Shown in pieces: positions 7,466 through 10,837 of a stretch of 10,837 nucleotides of DNA. Source of the stretch: Desulfofustis sp. GTDB taxonomy: Bacteria; Desulfobacterota; Desulfobulbia; Desulfobulbales; Desulfocapsaceae. The DNA is taken from NCBI GenBank assembly GCA_030145365.1, contig JAQYVS010000302.1:1-10837 (forward strand), read 5' to 3'. How positions within the stretch are numbered: position 1 is the stretch's first letter; each line of letters starts with the position of its first letter. The notes under the pieces are model-generated. The model saw nothing but the letters and a program-made list of their open reading frames with translations, did no database searches and had not been told where the DNA came from. The translations under genes and the position numbers were made by a program.

Positions 7466-7513
7466 TGCCTATTGCCTATAACCATCGGGTGCAGTGCAGC
7501 ACTTCGGGACTTT

Positions 7514-7590
7514 CGAGATGAAGCCTGTTTCAACCAACCTCCGTTACTACCACTCTTTCTCTAGGTTGCAGTAATCTCGTTGAAATACAG
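7514..7590. repeat. Nested inverted repeats, possible structured RNA
   Basis: TTTCAAC (7528-7534) pairs perfectly with GTTGAAA (7579-7585), and flanking CTG (7525-7527) with CAG (7588-7590) across a two-base bulge. Directly inside, CAACCT (7535-7540) pairs with AGGTTG (7563-7568) around a 22-base loop, leaving a 10-base bulge on the right side. A competing arm exists: CGAGAT (7514-7519) is the perfect complement of ATCTCG (7574-7579), which would exclude part of the first stem. Two mutually exclusive pairings in a gene-free gap are seen directly; an RNA function is only inferred. No promoter could be assigned. Confidence 0.4.
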
Positions 7591-7705
7591 TTTAGCAATT
7601 CACTTCCGAGCTTGTCCCCCCATAACTTCGGGGATGAACCAGATTTTATATTGATGGTATTCTGAGGTGTAGAAAGTTTTGTCGAGTACGTCTAAGAAGA
7701 TCTAG

Positions 7706-8461
7706 TCAACCGTCCATACATTTCCAGGAATGTATTTCCCGCTGGAACAGATGCCGGCCGTATCTATAAAAACAATCGAGTATCTGCTGGAGCACCATAC
7801 CGCCTGGCTTAAAGCGGTTTAGTCTTGAAATCGGTTGTTGCTGGATTGCCCGGATCATGTGTGTCGTTCCTGGAGTGAGTATTCTGGCAGAGTTCGGATC
7901 CTGCGCCATGCACTCCCTGCAGACGAGTCCTCCTGTCTGAACACTGAAGGTTGCCGGATTGCCATTTCCCGGTTCTTTGCCACATCCCTGGCAGAACGCA
8001 AAATCCGGTCGGTAGCCGATGAAATCAAATAATTTCACCAAAAAAAGTGACAATACCCGTTTGGGATTGTCACCTCGGTCAAGAGAATGCAGCGTCCAAA
8101 GCGCCAACTTAAATACATTGTCGTCGTTTATGGTTTCCCCTGTTGCCAGCAACATAAACTCTCTGATTATTGAGGCGGTGCGATAACAGGGCAGATTTGA
8201 TCTCAAGGAGATAAAACTGTTTAGCAACTCGGCTTCGCTGAGTACGCTAAGGCTTGCAGGCGATGATTTCGAGTAGGAAATCTGCAGAAAAGTAAAGAGT
8301 TCGAGCTTGTTTAAGAAACGTTTTTTGCTGCGGTGGGCTCCTTTGGCAATGGCAGTGAGTTTACCAATATCCTGGCAGAAAAAGGTGACGATTTTATCCG
8401 ATTCTCCGTGGTCGATACTATCAAGAACCAGAGCGGGAAGATCGGAGCGTATGGTTGGCAT
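7706..8461 (-). CDS. recO: DNA repair protein RecO
   Basis: RecO binds single-stranded DNA and, with RecR (and RecF), helps load RecA on SSB-coated DNA for gap repair by the RecFOR route. The 251-residue protein has the N-terminal OB-fold pattern: ALVLDSIDHGESDKIVTFF (10-28), then GKLTAIAKGAHRSKKRF (33-49), the usual AKGarrskkrf stretch. A helical region follows (about 95-150), then a zinc-finger-like set of four cysteines, CQGC (157-160) and CREC (181-184), with GGLVC before the second pair. The order and the length match the family (about 240-260). The start at 8461 gives the expected short N-terminus, although no strong Shine-Dalgarno is visible; the rodZ-like stop lies only 18 bases upstream, so coupling is likely. 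The gene ends a three-gene minus-strand series. Confidence 0.95.
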   Translation of the reverse strand: MPTIRSDLPALVLDSIDHGESDKIVTFFCQDIGKLTAIAKGAHRSKKRFLNKLELFTFLQISYSKSSPASLSVLSEAELLNSFISLRSNLPCYRTASIIREFMLLATGETINDDNVFKLALWTLHSLDRGDNPKRVLSLFLVKLFDFIGYRPDFAFCQGCGKEPGNGNPATFSVQTGGLVCRECMAQDPNSARILTPGTTHMIRAIQQQPISRLNRFKPGGMVLQQILDCFYRYGRHLFQREIHSWKCMDG

Positions 8462-8479
8462 GTGAAGGGTTCGGAAATG

Positions 8480-8995
8480 CTATTGAACCGAATCCTGTTT
8501 TGGTTCCTGCTGCTCGATGATCTGGATTTCGGTCTCTTGAAAATTCCTGAGCCATTTGCTGACCTCGTTGGCAGGGTTATAGCCTGCGTACCAGCAGATT
8601 CCGGCTCCGATAAGAATGATGGCCAGTAGAGAAATACCAATGGCTGTTCTCAGAAAATGAGATGGACGCTCTGCCATGCTGCCGATCTGTTTTCCTTTAA
8701 GACTGGAGGAGAGGCCATCTGATTTTCTTGTATCATCGGCATTTTTGTAATCTTCCAGAAATCGCTTGAGAATTTCATCCTTATCAAGATTGAGCATCTC
8801 ACTGTAAATGGCATAAAATCCGCGGGCAAATGCCAGGGCAGGAAGAGTAGTATAATCATCTGCCTCCATGGCTCTGATGGTTGCAGGAGGAATTTTCGTT
8901 TCATCGGCAATATCACTGATATCAAGTGATCGCTCCAGCCGTAGTTTCCTCAGAAGCATACCCAAAGATTCAGTATCCGGTGTGCTCAGTTCCAT
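8480..8995 (-). CDS. RodZ-like membrane-anchored helix-turn-helix protein, short form
   Basis: A 171-residue protein with an N-terminal helix-turn-helix of the RodZ type: ESLGMLLRKLRLERSLD (9-25), ISDIADETKIPPATIRAME (26-44), YTTLPALAFARGFYAIYSEM (48-67), LNLDKDEI (68-75). A basic linker leads to one membrane segment (about 115-135, FLRTAIGISLLAIILIGAG), followed by about 35 residues of periplasmic tail. RodZ connects MreB to the cell-wall elongation machinery, but full-length RodZ (337 residues in E. coli) has a large periplasmic domain that is absent here, so this is a short homologue and may work differently. I chose the ATG at 8995, preceded by GGTAAGGAT, because the HTH begins soon after it. 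An upstream in-frame reading from 9115 would overlap the end of the surA-like gene and add a cysteine-rich stretch without family likeness. It lies between surA-like and recO. Confidence 0.82.
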   Translation of the reverse strand: MELSTPDTESLGMLLRKLRLERSLDISDIADETKIPPATIRAMEADDYTTLPALAFARGFYAIYSEMLNLDKDEILKRFLEDYKNADDTRKSDGLSSSLKGKQIGSMAERPSHFLRTAIGISLLAIILIGAGICWYAGYNPANEVSKWLRNFQETEIQIIEQQEPKQDSVQ

Positions 8996-9059
8996 ATCCT
9001 TACCCGTCTTTTGGCCGATTATCTGTGTCGCTATTTTAAAAAAACAACAGCAAACTTCT

Positions 9060-10085
9060 TTACAGCGAGATCCTGATATAGGTGTTTTCCCTGATGTTGT
9101 TAATCCAGTCTTCAAATTCCTGTTTTAACAATTCGTTGTACAATCGCTCCCGTATTTCTTCTTTTACCGATTCATAAGGGGCCTGCATGACAATACCGCC
9201 TTCTTTGCTCGACAGAAGTTTGAAGAATTGAAATCCCACCGGAGTTTCAACGATGGAACTGACTTCCCCTGGATTCAAAGAGGTGACAGCATTTTTCATG
9301 TAAGTGGCCATCTCGTCTTCCTCGAACACGCCTATATCACCACCTTCGGCTGCTGAGGGAAGATCGGAAAATTTTCTGGCCAGTTCTCTGAAATCTTTAC
9401 CGCTTAGGGCTAGTTTATGTACCCGTTCCGCTTTTTGAGCTGCCGCCTGTTTTTGCTCAACGGTTTCCTCAGGCTCCTGGTCCGTACCTTCCGTTTCTCC
9501 CCAACCGATGCCAATCTGCAGAAGGTAGTAACTTCCCTCTTTGATATGTTTGGTGTAACTGGTGTCATAATAATCAAGGATAGCCTCCTCGGTTACCACA
9601 ATCTTTGATCTGACATCACGATTTATCAGTTTTTGCTGATAGAGTTGGGTTTTGAGGTTTTTGCGATAGGAAGTTTCAGTGACCCCATTTTCAGCCAGTT
9701 CTTCAAGCAGTTCCTCCTTGGATAACTGATTGTTCATCTGCACCTGGTTAAAATAGGCGTCGATTTCGGCTTCAGTAATGACAACTTGTTGTTTGGCCGC
9801 TTCCTGTTCGATCAGTTTCTGATCTATTAAACCCTGAAGAACCTCCTTGCGAACTTGGTCAATCGCGCTGAGCCGGTCCTGAGCCGGGACTTCCAGGGCA
9901 ATCCTTTTCAATATGTCTTGACCTTCTTCCTCGATTTCAGACAGGGTGATGACGTCTTCGTTTACCTCGGCCACCACTCGATCAACTACTTCTGCGTTAA
10001 CACCAGCGGGGAAGGCTATGTGGTAGAAAAAGCAACAAAACAGTGATAGTTTTGAAATGACGAGTATCAATCTATTTTCATTCAT
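9060..10085 (-). CDS. SurA-like periplasmic chaperone with one degenerate parvulin domain
   Basis: A 341-residue exported protein. A signal peptide covers about residues 1-31 (FCCFFYHIAFPAGVNA before the cleavage site). A SurA-type N-terminal chaperone domain follows: VVDRVVAEVNEDVITLSEIEE pattern (33-53), then VLQGLIDQKLIEQEA (82-96) and helices to about 175. One parvulin-type domain spans about 185-293, recognisable by FRELARKFSD (232-241), GGDIGVF (248-254), LNPGEVSSIVETPVGF (270-285) and FFKLL (287-291). The usual histidines seem missing: the first strand reads SYYLLQIG where rHIL is typical, and GFQFFKL replaces GyHiikL. It carries a charged insert rich in E and Q (about 197-220). The C-terminal helix (about 305-333) completes the SurA core. 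It probably helps outer-membrane proteins fold; isomerase activity is doubtful. It is first in the surA-like, rodZ-like, recO series. Confidence 0.9.
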   Translation of the reverse strand: MNENRLILVISKLSLFCCFFYHIAFPAGVNAEVVDRVVAEVNEDVITLSEIEEEGQDILKRIALEVPAQDRLSAIDQVRKEVLQGLIDQKLIEQEAAKQQVVITEAEIDAYFNQVQMNNQLSKEELLEELAENGVTETSYRKNLKTQLYQQKLINRDVRSKIVVTEEAILDYYDTSYTKHIKEGSYYLLQIGIGWGETEGTDQEPEETVEQKQAAAQKAERVHKLALSGKDFRELARKFSDLPSAAEGGDIGVFEEDEMATYMKNAVTSLNPGEVSSIVETPVGFQFFKLLSSKEGGIVMQAPYESVKEEIRERLYNELLKQEFEDWINNIRENTYIRISL

Positions 10086-10139
10086 AAAGGCTTGAACCTT
10101 GTTTTCAAAAGAAAACGAACAATATTAAAATAATAACTG

Positions 10140-10167
10140 ATTATAATACAGTCTGTCAGGCTGTTTA
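10140..10167 (-). promoter_or_regulatory. Candidate promoter for the surA-like operon in an AT-rich divergent region
   Basis: On the minus strand TATAAT (10145-10140) is a perfect -10 element; TAAACA (10167-10162; 4/6) lies 16 bases upstream. The leader would be about 48 bases. The core ATTATAAT (10140-10147) is palindromic, so a perfect TATAAT also reads on the plus strand (10142-10147) toward the thioredoxin gene, with no convincing -35 on that side. The two genes could share or compete for polymerase here. Confidence 0.35.
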
Positions 10168-10270
10168 ATCAATATTTTTCTGGTATTCCGACTCCTACAT
10201 GCATGTGGCATTATCTAATCGGGGAAGGTATCATTGGCCGGAAAGATACAAAAGTAATAAGGAATTTGCC

Positions 10271-10768
10271 ATGTACAAGCACAAAAGATGTATCAATCTT
10301 TTTTTAGTTGTCATACTTCTTTTGCCGATGTTAGGTGTCTTACCGGGTCATGCGGCGACAAAAATGCCGCCTTTTACCTTGGAGGATGTGGTTACCGGTA
10401 AATCAGTGGATTCCGGGGCGTTTTCCGGTAAATCTCTGCTGGTTATTTTTTTCGCGACCTGGTGTCCGCCGTGTATTCAGGAAATTCCTAACCTGATCAA
10501 ACTGCAGACACAATACGGGAATGATCAATTCTCTGTGGTCGGGCTTTCCGTTGATGAAAAAAAAGATGTGGTACAAAAACTGGTAACAAGAAAAGAAATA
10601 AATTATCCGGTAATGATGGCTGATAAATCGGTAACCCGTGATTTCGGCGGTGTATACGGTATCCCAACATCATTTCTGGTAAACAATAAGGGTACTGTCG
10701 TCAAGAGGTATTCCGGGTATGTACCGCACTCGGTACTTGTTCGAGACTTACAGCAGATTATCCAGTAA
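10271..10768 (+). CDS. TlpA/ResA-like exported thioredoxin-fold protein
   Basis: A 165-residue protein from the ATG at 10271, which is preceded by AAGGA at 7-base spacing and followed at once by a signal peptide (KHKR, then INLFLVVILLLPMLGVLP, likely cleavage after GHA at residue 28). An upstream in-frame ATG at 10199 would hide the signal peptide and is less likely. The mature part begins MPPFTLEDVVTGKSV, typical of the peroxiredoxin-like TlpA/ResA group, and has the active site FFATWCPPC (60-68; C65, C68), GLSVDEKKDVV (91-101) and the cis-proline loop GIPTSF (130-135; P132). Such proteins reduce disulfides in the periplasm, for example in cytochrome c maturation or protein repair. The partner is not visible here. 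It is divergent from the surA-like gene, which also acts in the periplasm. Confidence 0.92.
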   Translation: MYKHKRCINLFLVVILLLPMLGVLPGHAATKMPPFTLEDVVTGKSVDSGAFSGKSLLVIFFATWCPPCIQEIPNLIKLQTQYGNDQFSVVGLSVDEKKDVVQKLVTRKEINYPVMMADKSVTRDFGGVYGIPTSFLVNNKGTVVKRYSGYVPHSVLVRDLQQIIQ

Positions 10769-10789
10769 GGTGGTTTTGACAAGTATTTT

Positions 10790-10815
10790 AAAAAAAGATA
10801 CGTTAGCGTATGCTT
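10790..10815 (-). terminator. Intrinsic terminator for a convergent gene outside the window
   Basis: ATACG (10798-10802) and CGTAT (10807-10811) form a perfect stem with loop TTAG; AAG/CTT can extend it across a bulged G. Seven A residues (10790-10796) stand on the left, so read on the minus strand the stem is followed by C and seven T: the classic intrinsic terminator order. On the plus strand no T-tract follows, so it is a poor terminator for the thioredoxin gene. The stem is rather AT-rich. Confidence 0.55.
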
Positions 10816-10837
10816 AAATAGCTTGAGAGCCGGGAAA

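Larger units (their letters stand above)
7382..7705. other. 324-base gene-free gap between convergent genes
   Basis: The gap separates the ligase gene (plus) from recO (minus). No open frame of convincing length or codon character is present on either strand. The longest uninterrupted run near recO is 33 codons on the minus strand (7701-7603), with no recognisable family. Neither flanking gene has a clear T-tract terminator here. The gap does contain several inverted repeats (listed separately) that could form a structured RNA or be remains of an inserted element. Confidence 0.6.

Noticed and set aside
7616..7635. TCCCC / GGGGA hairpin after the ligase gene as a terminator
   Set aside because: The stem is only 5 bases with a 10-base loop and no T-tract follows on either strand.
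7603..7701. A 33-codon open run on the minus strand just after recO, with a YHxxKIWFIP stretch faintly like IS200/IS605 transposases
   Set aside because: Too short, interrupted by stops on both sides, and lacks the HUH and catalytic tyrosine motifs; the likeness is not enough to name a pseudogene.
8333..8629. Plus-strand open frame of 98 codons over the rodZ-recO junction
   Set aside because: It runs antisense to two well-recognised genes and has no ribosome site or recognisable domain.
8480..9115. A longer rodZ-like reading starting at 9115
   Set aside because: It overlaps the surA-like 3' end and adds a cysteine-rich segment unlike the family; the HTH begins right after the ATG at 8995.
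10199..10270. An upstream start for the thioredoxin gene at 10199
   Set aside because: It would add 24 charged residues before the signal peptide; the start at 10271 has a good ribosome site.

Overview
The window is a gene-dense chromosomal stretch of housekeeping and cell-envelope genes from a Gram-negative bacterium. The outer-membrane functions (a YdbH/YnbE/YdbL bridge, a SurA-like periplasmic chaperone, a lipoprotein), the moderate GC content and the style of the proteins suggest a Desulfobacterota (sulfate-reducer-like, possibly Desulfobulbales) genome. That placement is an inference from protein character, not a measured result. No phage, transposase, CRISPR array, rRNA or tRNA gene was recognised.

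Left part (1-5521, all minus strand). Reading in the direction of transcription: ydbH (AsmA-like intermembrane protein), ynbE (small lipoprotein; start overlaps the ydbH stop by one base), ydbL (periplasmic DUF1318 protein), cmoA (carboxy-SAM synthase; 3 bases after ydbL) and cmoB (tRNA cmo5U34 carboxymethyltransferase; 12 bases after cmoA). The spacing looks like one operon that joins lipid traffic to the outer membrane with tRNA wobble-uridine modification. After a 106-base gap comes a conserved hypothetical protein with SLOG/Rossmann-like motifs, cut by the left edge of the window.

Middle part (5522-7705). A divergent intergenic region with a good sigma-70-like promoter leads into a plus-strand pair: a protein with two biotinyl/lipoyl-like barrels, then a diverged BirA-type biotin-protein ligase. 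No carboxylase subunit lies nearby, so this may be a dedicated carrier-ligase pair. A 324-base non-coding gap follows. It holds nested inverted repeats and no recognisable gene.

Right part (7706-10837). The minus-strand series surA-like, rodZ-like, recO reads as a second operon (periplasmic folding, membrane-anchored HTH protein, recombination repair). The SurA-like protein seems to lack the catalytic histidines of its single parvulin domain, so a chaperone role is more likely than isomerase activity. Divergent from it is a secreted TlpA/ResA-like thioredoxin. At the right edge lies a hairpin whose T-tract faces the minus strand, presumably the terminator of a convergent gene outside the window.

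The most unusual item is the carrier-like protein with its ligase. The rest is mostly recognisable core biology in uncommon arrangements.
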